Source: Deuterostichococcus epilithicus
Taxonomy: Eukaryota; Chlorophyta; Trebouxiophyceae; Prasiolales; Stichococcaceae
NCBI GenBank assembly: GCA_033439295.1
Contig: JAVTLE010000007.1
Location: 496,001 to 560,000, forward strand
Length of the DNA stretch: 64,000 nucleotides
Direction of reading: 5' to 3'
Shown here: positions 1-12,390 of the stretch, piece by piece
How positions within the stretch are numbered: the stretch's first letter is position 1
Layout of the letters: every line of letters starts with the position of its first letter
Program-made: the position numbers and the translations under genes
The notes under the pieces: model-generated
The model's input: only the letters and a program-made list of their open reading frames with translations
The model's database searches: none
What the model was told of the DNA's origin: nothing

Positions 1-2523
1 GGTGCTCTCCAGCAGCGGCCACTCCGGCATGCTGACCTCAAACACCACCGAGCACTGGAAAGCGGTGCGCAAGGGGGTAGCGCCAGCCTTCTCGACCGCA
101 AACATCAGGTGCCGCCAGCAGCTGACGTTGCGGATTTGTATCACCGACGGCAGCCTCCACCCGCAGCCGCGGCGCATGCGGCGCTACGTCCCGTTGCGCA
201 ATGCGCAGCGTGTCACGGTTGCGGCATGAGCTCGCCAGAGCTCACAGCGGCAGCCTCACTTGGCGCAGCAGCTCCAGCCAGCTGGCAAGCATGCACAACA
301 GCCTGCTGAGCGGTCGAAAGCTGAGCGGTCATTGACCAAAGCGCAGGAAGGGCTTCGAGCAGACGCTGATGGTGGTGGACCAGCTCATCGGCGTCATGGA
401 GGCCATCGGGCCGCAGCGCGCAATCGACCTGGACAATGCCGCTCAGCGCGAGTCGTTGGACGTCATCGGCCGCATCGGCTTTGATACCGATTTTGCGGCG
501 ATCACCAGCATGGTCAGCAACTCGGGCGCCAACAGGGCGCTGGACGCGCTGCACGGCGGTGCGTACTGACGAAACTTATCGATAGCTTGAGGTCACGCTC
601 TGCAACCGGAAACAGCGCTGATGACAGCGCTTTCTGTTTCTCCATTTAGTATAGCGTTTGACAACATGTGCCTGCAGGCATCAAGGAGGGCATGGCGCGA
701 GCGACTGATCCGCTGCGCTTCTTGAAGCTGCATCGAAAGGTGAGATGCAGAAGCTTGTACTGCCGCTGGCCTGCCGGCGGGGGTTTCGGCATCAGCAGTA
801 ATATTTCTTGCGTCGGTGCTTATTGCAGCTGCATCCTGGCGGACTTGCATCAGGAAATTGCGAGGTCTGATCCGCTGAAGATAGTGGTATACATCCACAG
901 GAAGTGCGCAACGGCATCAGAGCCTGCCATGTGTATCACGAGGTCATTCGGGAATTGGCACAGAAGATGAAGGCGGACAAGCCACGATCGGACACCATCG
1001 CTGCGCACCTGCTGGCGATCAAGGTGAGCTTACCAATTTTCGTGCTCGCGATGCATGTAAACACCTGCATCGGCTTGTTGACGCACAGCACACTGTGGCA
1101 CAGCTTGTGTCGTCACAGTGACGTGCATTGCTGGTTGCAGGACCCGAAGACGGGCCGGCCGCTGTCCGACGAGGCCCTTGACGCCGAGATTGCTATCATG
1201 TTTCTGGCGGGCTTCGAAACGACGGGGCACACCATCGGCAACGCCATGTACGGGCTCTGCACAAGGCGCATCAAGTGCACCGCAGCCGCCGCAGATCTGG
1301 CGTCATCAAGAGGCGGCGTGCTCCCTGCCACAATACAGGACGACTTGCGCGTGCAAGGCTGAGATGCCCAATGTCACTGCCCGCAGGTTCATGATCTCGC
1401 AGCACCCGGAGGTGGAGGCCAGGGTGCTGGAGGAACTGGATGGCCTGGGGCTGCTGGTCACTGCCGCACGGCCGCAGCCGCGCCAGATGGAATGGGACGA
1501 CCTGGTGAAGCTGCCCTACCTGTCCTGCGCCATCAAGGTATCTGTGAAGCCTATCTGCATCTGGCCGTGCTGTTTGGAGACCCTGCATGGTTGACCGGTG
1601 GAGGAGCCGCTTCTGCTGGCAGCAAATCAGGATGATATGTGCTGCAGCACCGGACACGTCAGCTGTTGACGCGGGACATCGGTGGCGTCCTAATGCAGGA
1701 CTGCCACAGATGATCTTCTTTGGGAGACTATGCTGGCAGGATGCACACCAGTCAGGTGTAGCTCCTCTGCGCCTCACCTGCAGGAGGCAATGCGGGTGCT
1801 GCCGGTGTCGTCCGACGGCACGCTGCGCATCAGCCCGAAGGAGCTGGTCATAGGACCGCACACCATCCCCGCCGGCGTCGTCATGTGGATGCCCTTCATG
1901 TCCTTCTTCAACCACCCGCTGCAGTGGGACGACCCCGACGAGTACAGGCCGGTGCGCCTCAGGCGTCACATCATTGACAGGCATAATATCCTAGTATTCA
2001 CTGGCGCGTCACCTGCACCTGCACCTGCACGATGCTCCCTCAATCGAGACAACAGGAAGCTCCCTAGTTACCGCAGGAGCGGTGGCTGGATGCGGACGCG
2101 GAGTATGGCCGACAGCCCAACCCTTACAACGAGGGCGCCAAGTCCAAGCGCTTCTTCCCGTTCAGCCAGGGCCCCCGCAACTGCGTGGGGCGCGGCCTGG
2201 CACACATGAACTACACCACCACCGTCGCAAAGCTCTTCTCGCACTTCACCTTCCGGCTCGCGGACGAGGTGAATGGGTGCTACTACCGCGTGCGTCGTGA
2301 AACAGGTATCAGGACCTGTGCGCGTGCCACAAGGACCGGTGATCGACAGGGTCGGTTTAATGTAGCGTATTGAGATGTTCGGCCGCTGCGGCAGCAGATT
2401 TGTTGTCGCTGGCTGCAGATGGGCGGGCCAAAGACCATGCGCGCCAACGAGTACATGAACCTGACGTTGCACCATGCGCAAGGCGTCAAGATGCACTGCG
2501 TATCCCGCAGCAGGATGGTCTGA
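1..2523 (+). CDS. Cytochrome P450, 3' portion (N-terminus outside the window)
   Basis: Heme-thiolate monooxygenase, probably ER-bound. Eight exons join in phase: to 108, 347-558, 905-1023, 1141-1247, 1387-1537, 1784-1951, 2077-2268 and 2419-2523, giving 386 codons and a TGA stop. Landmarks in order are the helix C motif HWKAVRKGVAPAFS in the first exon, the helix I oxygen-binding motif AGFETTGHT in exon 4, the helix K region ending in EAMRVLP across exons 5-6, the meander segment PDEYRPERW across exons 6-7, and the heme loop FSQGPRNCVGRG with its cysteine ligand in exon 7. Family length is about 500 aa, so roughly 100 N-terminal residues (membrane anchor and helices A-B) lie upstream. All key residues are present and no frame break is visible in the sequenced part. 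I cannot assign a CYP family or substrate. Confidence 0.9.
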
Positions 2524-2754
2524 GCGGCACCAAGAGGGTGCTGGCGCACATGCAGCCGGGCAGCAATGACAAACAGTGTTGGTGCATTGACAGAAACATA
2601 GTTCCGTGACTTGAACACCCATTCTACTGTGAGCGAATTGGGGATGGCATCGTATACGACTGAGTAGTTTACAATAATCATCTGCAGCGCCGAGCGCAAT
2701 CCATACAGACTGAATTAGGGGCCGCAGACAGGCTTCCAGGCTTCGTTCCATGCT

Positions 2755-5700
2755 CTATCGAATCGATCTGCGAGCAGCAACCGAGCAGGAACGCATCAGA
2801 CGAGAGCGATTGAGCTTTCTTGTGGCATCAGCACAGTGATGCAAACTTGTGAAGCAAACCGCCGTCGCGCAGCGCCCACCTGTCCTGGGTATTGTGTCGA
2901 AGAACATATCGTAGAAGACGTGACCTGCGAACAGGGCGAAAGAGTGTATTAAAGGTGGCAGACTCGAGCGACCACCATTCCTGTATACATCGATCACAGC
3001 TGTGACCTCACGAGAACAGCAGCAGAAACAGGGGAGCAGCAATCACCTGGGTGCTGGTTGACACAGCACCAGATCGTAGAATACAGCTTCAAGCGGTTCT
3101 GGAACTTCTCCGCATCCCGCGGCTCCGCAAAGCCGCCAAAGGCGCCGTGCATCGTGTCGAAGTGCATCACCTTACGATCGGCCAGGCTCTGCGGAGACGA
3201 GCAGGTGCCAGATTGTCAGTCTCGCACATGCATCACAGCAGCCTCCTACAGGCTGCAATCGAACACACTAGACACCCACCATTACGGCGTCGGGCCAGCT
3301 GCATAGCACCGCGCTTCATCGATCAACAGCCCACATCTCATCTGGTGCCCTGATCGGCCGATATGAGCTGGCTTCGCCTGCAAAATGTCGTGCCTGGACT
3401 GGAACCCCAAAGAGGATTTTCCAGCCCCCGGCCTACCTGCAGAGCCGTTTTGAGCTGCGCATCCGACAGGCCCGGCTTCAGGCGCACAACCCCATCTGCT
3501 TCGGCTGCCGGTGCCGTGCCATCGGCGCAGCCCGCAGCAGTGTCATCGGCGGCGCAGATCTGGACGTGCACCCGCGAGCCGTTGATCTCCGCCGGCAGAC
3601 GTGGGTTGTCCAGAAAGGAGTACTCCCGAAAGTCGATCATGGGACCGAACTCCTCCGCCGGCCGCGGCACCACCATCCTGCAGGGGGATGTGCCATTATA
3701 TCATGTGGCAAATCAAAGCAGTATTGTTGGAAGTCGATCATGGGACCGAATCCTCCTCCGCCCACAGCACCACCATCCTGCGAAGGAACTTGGCAGGCAG
3801 AACAGTGGCTCTATTGGGTTGAGCGGAGAAGCGGTGCTTCCGAGAAACCAGCTGGCTCTTGGTCATGCCGTTAGCTGCGAGAACGAGGTGCAGCACACGC
3901 GCAGGACCACCAACACAGCATGCACAGACCTCGACAGCAGACTCTGGAGCCAGAGATTTGCGACACTCAGCAGGATCGCACCCCTCCAGGTCCATGACAT
4001 GGTCGAAGGGCGCAATGTAGGGCAGCACCAGGTTGGAACCCGGGATGACGCCATCGTGCGGCGCCCACCAGCGGTCCAGGCCCGCCCACATCTGGGGAAA
4101 CACCAGCGCCCGGCCCAGAGTCTGCGCCACCGCCCACGCGCTGCGCACCTGGCACAGGAGGAACGGAAACGACTCGCATTTCAGTATCAATTCCGCTTGG
4201 ATCGCCCAGCATCTGGGGTGACACCAGCGCCTGGCCCACCGGCTGTGCCACTGCCCATGCGTTGCGCACCAGCCACATGGGCCATAGAAGATGCCAGCGA
4301 CACTTGCGATACGTGGGCCGTGCTGCAGTGGCGCAAATTTCCATTCCAGATCCTAGCCAGAAATTGACCCAAAATTCTTGACACGCAGCGGGCGTGTCAC
4401 CTTCCGCAGCTGGTGGTGCACCTTGTCGAAGTGGACATGAACCTTTTCACCCATAGACCCTGGCAATCGTAAAATTGCACACCATGCTGCAGCTGGTAGT
4501 GCATCAGGTCGATGTGGAGGAAATTCCTACGACTTCTAGCCCCCCTACAGGATAGCGGCGGTCTGGAAGCGCACCTGCCGCAGCTGGTGGTGGACCAGGT
4601 CAAAGTGGCCGACGGTGCCGTTGAGCACCAGGCGGCCCTTTTCGCTCGGCACTGCGGCCGCCAGCATCGCCGCCGGCACGTCCGGCGTGAAGGCCAGGTA
4701 GCCACCCGGGCGCCGGAAGTATTCCGGCGGGTCCTACGAGCATGTGCGCATGGAATGTTGATGTCCAGGGGCCGTCAGCTGGCGGACCATGAAGCGGCAG
4801 CAAGTGTGCGGGCTGTCAGAAGCGGGACTGGATGGGAACTTTCAAGAGGATATGGCGAACGCAAAAGGAGAAGAAGATAGGAGGAAGGGGGCGCACATGC
4901 CACAGCATGAACTCCCGCATGCGGTGCCGCTTGCCAGGCGTCCCCGAAAACTGGAAGGTGGCATGCACCACGTACGGCTGCAGACCCAGCTTGTAGGGCA
5001 TGCGCTGTGTGAAGAAGGTGTGCCCGCTGCAGAACATGGACACTGGCAGAATGCCGAACTTGTATTTGCCGTCGTAGCCCCTGCGGCACAGGCAATGCGG
5101 CAGCACACTCGATCAAGCAGAGCCAGCACTCTCCGGCCACTGGTCTGCTTGGACAGTCAGACTGATGTCGATGGACTCGATTAGTTTCCTGCATTTATGA
5201 CTTGGGTCCTTGGCACGTCACAGTGAGCAAAGCAAGGGGCAGCCAGCAATGCAGCAGAGCCGGCTGGGGCAGCGGTACGGTGCGCTGGCTGGGGTGTAGT
5301 GAAGGATGGGGCAGAAAGGGGAGGGAGAAGTCCTCACAGGAACAGCCTGTCCTCCCGCCTGGGCTCGTACACCGCGCCGCGCACCATCAGGTCGTTGAAG
5401 GCGTTCTGGTCCCAGTAGTTAGGGTCCGCCACGATCTTGTCCACCCACTCCTGCATTGTGCAACACCCCAATGCAGCGTCCTGCTCGACAGCCCGCTACT
5501 GCTGAGTGTCATCTCAAATAACTATGTGCACGTGGGGACGCCAGCGGTTGGGGTCCGCCACAGTTTCTGTTCACGCACTCGTGCAATTTCAACGGCGTTC
5601 ATGGAGAAGAACCGATGCCAAGGACCCAGCAGTGCCATGCACTTGCTTACAGCCTTTGGAGCGCATTACCAAATGCCAACAGCAGGTCCCAGCAGCGGCT

Positions 5701-7580
5701 GCTGGCCCTCAGAGTCACCTCCGAACAAAACCCAGCGAGCAAGGACGGTGGCGCACCTTCACCATGGGATTGGCTGCCGGCTTAACCAGCATGATGCCGA
5801 TGTTGGCAGAAGACCCTGCGTCCGGAAAGTGCTCCAGCCCTTCGTCTGTCGCCGTCTCTCTCTGCAACCGTCATCGTTCTCTCACCACCCAGATTCGTGC
5901 CGAGATGCCTCCGGGCAGCACGACGACCGAAAGCCAGGACACCGATATTGGCCGCTCCAAGAGAGGCATGGCTGCGAGCAGCGATAGGATTCCCGAAAAT
6001 TCCTAACCGTCAGGACCTCACCAGGTGGTCGCTGGATGTCAAACAGTCCGCCTCCGGGTACTTTGCCATGTAGGGCAGCGGGTTGCGCATCCACACGGTG
6101 TCCACGTCCGACACCAGGATGGCATGCCCCATCCTGGTGAAGGTGTAGATCAGGTTGATCTTCTCGCGGCCCTGTGGTTTGTGCGCAGGTGGGTACTCTG
6201 CAGTCGTTCATTCGCTGAACCTGCTGGGCCTTGCTCTGCCATGCACAGTCATGCAAAGCAGCATTCGCAAGCAGACGCGCCCAGTCGAAAGCACAGCCGC
6301 AGGCGTGGTGCCAGGTCAAGGCAGGGGATGCAGCGCCTGTGAACCAAGGTCCCACCCAGATTGCATATGGTCCTGGATTGCATAGACCCCCCATCTGCGG
6401 GCTTGGACTCGGCAGCAGACGAAGCAAACATGTAAACAAAGGCGTGCACACCATCTTGTGGAAGTTCTCGGAGCCCCAGCCGAAGTCGTTTTCTGTGAGC
6501 CCCGAGTTCATGGAGAAGGTGTTGATGCCGCTGGAGGCCAGCTTTTCCAGTAATGCGTCATCCATTGCTCCAACTAGGTACGACGTGACGCCGACGCCCT
6601 TGACGTGCTCCACCCAGTTCATGACGAAATCGAGGTAGTGGTGGTTGGCCCACGTCACCATGATGGTGTTGTGCTCGTCCACCAGGCACTTGACCGCCGC
6701 CCTGCAGGGTTGGGGTGCCACTATCGCTCGCGGCACAAGTACACCTTCACACCCATGTTTTCAGTGCCTCGATTGTCCTTCGTATCGGGCAGCCTAAGCA
6801 TTGCTCTCAAAGTGACATTGCGCAGGAGACGCTGCAGAAAATCCTTCAGCTGGCCTGCACGGCAGCAGAATCAGAGGAACCCATGGACATCCGTGTGACG
6901 GCCCGCATGGCCACACAAATGCACAGGAACTCACTCTCTGAGCCGGTAGTCAGCCGGGGTTTTGGTCCACGTCGTCGGCAGGCAGCCCTTTGGATCTGCG
7001 CCGCCGGCGGCGGCCGCGGCCGCGACGGGAGCCGCGCCAGCTGCGACCGTCTGCTTTGCCGTCTCCTCTGCTTTCTGCTGCAGTGTGTCCGAAAACAGCA
7101 GCAGATCGCTGGCAGAGTGGCTGGCCTGCGAGGTGCTGGCCGCGGCCGCACTGCCGCTGCGGTTGGCCGCCAGCATGCGGTCCTCTGCATGGTGTATGTC
7201 AGTTCGTCAGCGTGGCATATACAGGTCAACACGTGCCGTGTGATGGTCTCCAGCGTGCAATCTGCCGGCGTGCACTTGCACGCTGCCCATGCATGAGCAG
7301 TCCAGGTGGTGGCAGCAGCAGTCAACAGACAGCAGGGGAAGGCGGCACCTGTCTGCTGCTGCTGCGCTGCCAGCCACTGGGTGATCGTAGGGGAAGCGGA
7401 CCCACCAAAGAGCCGCGATGGACCGCCCGAGGCCCGCAACCTGGCATACGTGCCCCAGTATAGCTGCAAGAGAGGCCTGTGAATCAGGTACGCCAGACCA
7501 ATGAGGAACACGACGCTGGCAATGCCGCGAAGGGACCGGCTGACAGCCCGCCTGCGCCGCCGGTACGGCGGCGGGGCCAT
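2755..7580 (-). CDS. XEG113-like arabinosyltransferase (GT77, nucleotide-diphospho-sugar transferase domain)
   Basis: Golgi type II glycosyltransferase of the plant XEG113/RRA family, which adds arabinose to hydroxyproline-rich glycoproteins in plants. The 7580 ATG opens an arginine-rich cytosolic tail and a membrane anchor (VVFLIGLAYLIHRPLL). The catalytic region starts near 6700 (VKCLVDEHNTIMVTWANHHY) and has the DxD site VSDVDTVW followed by LTSSDHL near 6020-6130. Further family blocks are DPNYWDQNAFNDL (about 5400-5440), LPVSMFCSGHTFF and VVHATFQFSGTPGKRHRMRE (4920-5060), GHFDLVHHQLRQ (exon 4733-4575), VRSAWAVAQTLGRALVFPQ (exon 4148-3982), AEEFGPMIDFREYSFLDNP (about 3600-3660) and IWCCVNQHPG plus HVFYDMFFDTIP (3070-2890). 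Joins 4733-4575, 4148-3982 and the following exon are in phase. The last exon and stop are approximate. Several introns carry decayed copies of adjacent exon edges, listed separately. Confidence 0.88.
3629..3782 (-). repeat. Duplicated exon start in GT77 gene, one copy frameshifted
   Basis: The segment 3629-3682, the start of the exon encoding MVVPRPAEEFGPMIDF, is repeated at 3731-3782 with the same GTCGATCATGGGACCGAA core. The second copy lies in the preceding intron, is one base shorter between the shared blocks, and reads out of frame (MVVLWAEEDS). It is best explained as a local tandem duplication of the acceptor and exon start that has since decayed. Confidence 0.75.
4200..4620 (-). repeat. 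Decayed tandem copies of exon edges inside a GT77 intron
   Basis: The end of the exon finishing at 4575 encodes GHFDLVHHQLRQ before its GTGCGC donor. Two degenerate copies follow in the intron: FLHIDLMHYQLQ at about 4485-4520 and HVHFDKVHHQLRK at about 4412-4440, the latter still followed by GTGACA. The next exon starts at 4148 with VRSAWAVAQTLGRALVFPQM. A degenerate copy, VRNAWAVAQPVGQALVSPQM, sits upstream in the same intron at about 4210-4280 and lacks an AG before it. The order in transcription is real donor edge, two ghost donor edges, ghost acceptor edge, real acceptor edge. Confidence 0.8.
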
Positions 7581-8844
7581 TCGAAGGGATCAGCGGCTGT
7601 CTGCACTGCAGTGCAGTACAACCGCTGCAGCAGAGGTTTGCTACGCTTTCGAGCGGCCGGATCAGACTGACGGTTCCGGGTCGACACATTGACTGGAGGG
7701 CATCCCTCTCAGATCAACTCGTTATGACCTTCGTCACACGGCACCGCGACGTGTCTCTGCAGCTATACTCTGAGCTAAGTCAACCACTGCAAGATGAGGG
7801 CAGCGGAGGTGCGGCAGCTTCCTATTCTGACAATGCCCAGGTCCGCAGGCAGGTAATCGCGCTGTTACGTTTGGAAATTAGGAACGTCAGAAAACTAGCC
7901 AGCCTGTTCAAATAAATAAATCAATGGTGCATTCAGAGCAGGTTCATGCGCTAGGTGCGAGTGCGGCCGCTGATGGCTCTCGCATTCACCATTCATAGTT
8001 TCGGAGAGCTGCTGTTCTTTTAAGACATGCTGCTTTCTCACGCTGTTCTCAAACATGTGAATGGCGCGCCCGGGATGTTTCCATATTTGGGGGAAAGTGA
8101 AGATAGCGAGGCGGGGGCAGTAGCGAGTGCGCGGCCGCGTCATTCCTTTCGAAACTCATGAGGGCCTCGGCAGCAACTTTCTGTGCTCTCGTCTTCTTCA
8201 ATCACTACAAAACAGCAGTGCCCATAGTCGCATTTGCCGTTTACCTATATCAGGCTTGAGCAGCATATTGGAGGCTTGAGCAGCATATTGGAGGACACTG
8301 TCAGAATTGTAATTTTCTAAAACAAGAACGGCGAGATATTCATAGAGCCGTCGCCTCGATGAAGAATTCCTCTGTCCTCGGTTTCTGCAATAAGATGCCG
8401 AGAGCAAGTGGCGTTCCCGAAGCTGGTTCTTTCCTTGTCGGTTTTCACGACGTCAATAACATATCAAGACTTGACAAACTTTGCTTAGCTAATACGCCAA
8501 AGCTCACAATATCATAAACAAGTTTTGACAATAAGGAAAGGCCAAAGGGACGAACAATGTAGTTTTTAGTTGAAAACATCCCTTTTGGCCACTTACGATT
8601 CAATACAAAGTTTCCATACGTAATTCTATGTCCATAATCCAAAATAATCCAAATACAATAAGAAAATAATCCAAACTAACAAAACCCAAGACCAAGCAAT
8701 GTTTACTAAAATCCAGGCTTGGCAGCCTAACACTGTAAGGTTGGGATCCAGCTGAATTTCAGTAGTTAAACAATATGAAGATTATTGTGAACGACTGGGT
8801 GTTCGGTGTTGCATCGTTCCAGCTCCTGCACCGAGGACATCACG
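7581..8844. other. Intergenic region, no gene recognised
   Basis: This 1.26 kb stretch lies between the start of the GT77 gene and the 3' end of the DHHC gene. The part from about 8440 to 8770 is clearly more AT-rich than the flanking genes. I see no supportable exon. It contains a perfect tandem duplication of about 20 bases (GGCTTGAGCAGCATATTGGA) at 8253-8293. Confidence 0.6.
8253..8293. repeat. Perfect two-copy tandem repeat, about 20 bp unit
   Basis: The unit GGCTTGAGCAGCATATTGGA occurs twice head to tail. It looks like a recent local duplication in noncoding DNA. Confidence 0.85.
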
Positions 8845-11460
8845 TCAAGCAGATAGCTTTCCGCCAGGACTGCTCGCAGCTGGCGGGTGATCGAGACCCA
8901 GTATCACGAAAATGCTGCCAGCCTGACGGCGCGGGTCTTTGGGCGCCTGGCCTTCCTGCTCTTGCCAATTGGCGGCTTGGTCACTGGTGCTGCCGCCGTC
9001 GTCGACGACGCACAAATGATTGGGCTTGCCACCTGTTGGCGCATGCGTGCGCAGGCCCCGCCAGAGGAACAGCAGCCACTGGCGTGCTTGGGCCGCTGTG
9101 GCCGCATCGCCGCCAGGCGCTGCTGCGCCCGGTGCAGCAGCCGGAGGCAAGCGGCGACAGACACGCGCAGCGGTTCCTTAGCCTGCAGCAAGGTAGCAGA
9201 CGAACAGTGTCACTGAGGAACAGCAGGCTCGTGATGGGTGCTGGCAGACAGCTGCTCCTCTCGTGATTTGATCCCACATTGCAGACAAGAGGACTCGTGA
9301 GTCATCTGCACGTATCTGCAACCACCAACGGCAAGCGAAATCGGACGTCAAGGGCACACCTGGCCATGCTCTTCGTAACGTACGTCCCAGTCGATTGCAC
9401 CGCCACCCCAGAAGCCCCAGCAGTTGGCCGCAGGGCCGGCGTCAAATGCATTTGCAAATGTGCCGTCGGGACCAATCAGATACTCGAAGCGCTGCCATCG
9501 CAGCAACTCATTGGTGGTCAAGTTGCCTGCGGCGCACAGCGCCGCGCGCCCCGCCAGCCCCGCATTGAACAGTGTGCACGGGACCTGCAGTGTTGCACCA
9601 GACAAGATGTGAGCGGTCGAGACAAAACTCACCCGACCCATTGCCGTGCTGGGGATGCTTGCAGATATCTGAGGAACTGCAACCTCGAAAGCCCGATCTG
9701 ATCCGCCAGGCGGACTCTTTCTACGTAAATGCGAACTTGCGAGTCGCACCTGCAGCAGCCCCAAAAGGACAGTGCCTGGATGAGCGGCGATGGCAGCCCA
9801 TGCCGTGCCCGCCCCGACAGCTCCCGGCGTCGCAAGTGTGACGAGAAACGCCGCGGTCAGCCACAGGAACAGCAGCTGTCCGCCCAGCAGTGAGGCGGTG
9901 TACAACGTGAAGTATCGCACGTTGCCCCGTCCTACGCAGCTGTGGAGCACCTGCATCAGCGCGCAGTTGCCATCATTCACGTCTCTGTGTGGTGCTTCGT
10001 ATTTGAGATTGGCCCTATTCTTGCTGTTCCAAGCTGTGGCTCCAGGCAGGTGACCATGCGAGGAAGAGGTACTCACCGGGCAGTGATGGTCCGACTCGAG
10101 CACGCACCTGCCAAAACAGGGCGCTGTATTGGTTGTGGCTCCGTGTAACTAAGTCAAAGGTGGCAGAAGTATCTCATGCATGGTATTGCTGCATCTCTGC
10201 ATAACAGCCACGAGTTGTCACCTGTCGCACAAGCTGCAGTGCTTGGAGCGTAGCGGCCGAGACGCGTTGCAGGTGCCGCACATACCCATCACGTCACTAG
10301 TGCCGCCGGCGCACGGCAGAGCCGCCTCCAGGTCGTCAGCTGCTCGGAGCGTGTACCCAGGCGACACCAACACCGCGCTGCAAGACAGAAAGAAGCGGCG
10401 CTGCTTCTGCGATAATGCTAATACAGCTCAGGCTAGACTTGCCTCACAGCTGGCACCTGCATGGCCGTCAGCGCCTGCGAGTCTGTAGGTAATGGCGGCG
10501 CCTGTTGCACATCCTGTCAACCAGTTCAAGTGGGCGCACCAAGCGTGCAGCGGCAGCGCCATAGCACCAAGCGCCGCCAGCGCGATGCACGCCGGCCGGT
10601 GCTGTGGCAGGGCCGGCAGCAGCACGCCCAGCGCGGCGGCATAAACGCACGCCTCCAGCGAAGCGACGGCAGCAAGCGGGAAGCGTGAGGCGCTCATGAG
10701 GCTGCGAAGCGAGATGGCGCCGCCTGCATGTCAGGTGAACAAAATGCTATCCCTGACCCCATGACGAGAAGGCACTAGCATAATGCATCATGGCACAGAC
10801 GGACGTTTGCCACACACAGAAGACGCCGCACCTTTGACCACGATGACATGTACGCCGGCCAGGAATGCGGGGATAACCGCGGTAAGCAGCAGCCATGCGG
10901 GCAGCAGCTGTGTGAGGCAGATTGCTGTTGTCAGCAGTGCAAAAGCCGGCGGAAACAGTGCATCGGCATGCGGCAGCCGCGGCCGCCTGGCAGCGGCTGC
11001 AGGCGGCGAATCGCACTGCCCCTGCACGATGGCGTGTCTCGAAGCGCAAGCGCCCTGTCGGTGGTCTCGGCATCGACTTGGCTGCTGCTTTTTGCAACAG
11101 CTGGGCTGCTGGCAGTGGCCTGCCGCAGAGCCGCCGCTGCTCCATGTTGTTTCGACTGCAACACAAAGCAAACGGCCAACCCCCTCGCACGATGTTGTAG
11201 CAGCCGATTGAGCATCCAGCAATGAACGAAGCGGCAAGCGGGGTGCAAGCTGGAGGACACTGCCGACTGGAGGATGCGAGCCAGAAATTGCCAAAGATAG
11301 AGGCAACAAGATCGAAGACTACCTTCGATTGGCGCTGCGCCACATCCTCGTTGGCGCTGCGGCTTCTCGGCGGCACTTTCACTGCGACCGGATGGCCTCG
11401 TCGACGGAGTGATGAGAGATTGTGCCTCCGATGAGCCTGCTTCATGAAGGACAAACTCAT
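8845..11460 (-). CDS. DHHC-type protein S-palmitoyltransferase
   Basis: Membrane enzyme that transfers palmitate to cysteines of target proteins. The zinc-finger core is split over two exons: CGTCNASRPLRSKHCSLCDR (about 10205-10290) and CVLESDHHCP (about 10090-10120), joined across a GT-AG intron. The DHHC catalytic cysteine is present. The next exon starts near 9940 with SCVGRGNVRYFTLY, followed by a membrane segment (LLGGQLLFLWLTAAFLV). The exon at about 9350-9600 has the family TTxE motif (LTTNELL) and the NxFDxG-like block ANAFDAGPAANCWGFWGG. Upstream exons encode several hydrophobic segments at 10500-10700 and 10830-10960, and SPGYTLR at the usual DPGY position. The N-terminal exon (ATG at 11460 or a neighbouring frame) and the C-terminal exon (tail to 8845) are tentative. 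No ankyrin repeats are seen. Confidence 0.85.
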
Positions 11461-12390
11461 GCATATCGGTCAACCAAACCTGTTTGAAGAATTCGCCGTC
11501 ACGCTACGAGTACTGCCTCTGCCTCAGCAGCTGCTGTGTGAGTCCTAGACGACGCGTGCGAACATCGCGCGTGGCAGTATGTACCGAGGCATGCAATCTA
11601 CCACCGTAGCAGCAAAACCTCCTACGCTTATGTAACTCTAATCGAGTTGTCCACGTGATCATGGCTAGTCATTGCGACAAAGTCAATCAACCCCCTTATT
11701 TTTTGTCGGCCAAGTGCAAGCAATGCAGGCTGCGGGCAGCCGGCATACTCGTACCTTGCACGCTGATGATGAGATACAGCCATGCGATGGTTAGGTGCAG
11801 CTACATCCGGGGTGGCTGTTGCGCTACAACTGAATTTATAAGTTTTGGCTTTTGGGGGTGACGGTCTTAGAACACCTAAAAAAAAAGACACAGCACCCCA
11901 GCAAAGGCCTCCGCACTTTAGGTATCGAATGCTTCTTCTTACACTAATTCAGGTATTCCTGCGACCCAAATGTCGCCGGGTGGACACGCAGTCAAGCATG
12001 GACTCGCCAATAGCAGTAACGAATTACGTACTAGAACAACACAAACCTGGGAACTACAAAATAAAGCAGGAAGTAGCGACATTCATGCAAGACCTGAACC
12101 TGCCACATGTGTACGAAGACGTACAGCGCAGGTAGGTGAGCTGTGCGTCATGAAATCCACGGTACCTGCTGGGTGATAAACCACGGATGCAGTTTGTTCA
12201 TTATGCTCGCATCAGGGAAGTTCCATCCTTACTCCACGTTTTGACGATCGAAGCATGGCGCAGTAACAACTGTCAACGGCGCTCGAGCTGCGCATTTGGC
12301 TCAACCGGGAACCCCAGCTGTATTCGCAAATGAGGCAGGAGGCCACATCTCAAAGGTTGCCGGGACGTGCGGCGAGCATCAATGCGCACC
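11461..12390. other. Intergenic region, no gene recognised
   Basis: About 930 bases between the DHHC gene start and the end of the next minus-strand gene. A 96-codon plus-strand reading frame at 11845-12135 has no recognisable domain, no splice support and unremarkable codon use, so I do not call it a gene. An A-rich tract occurs near 11876-11887. Confidence 0.5.

Noticed and set aside
2013-2033. Short ACCTGC repeat in a P450 intron
   Set aside because: A three-to-four-unit microsatellite in an intron with no sign of function.
3363-4367. 334-codon plus-strand reading frame
   Set aside because: Antisense to GT77 exons with clear family motifs. No recognisable protein.
11845-12135. 96-codon plus-strand frame with a protein-like second half
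   Set aside because: No domain, no splice signals giving a longer model, no repeat of the sequence elsewhere. Treated as chance.
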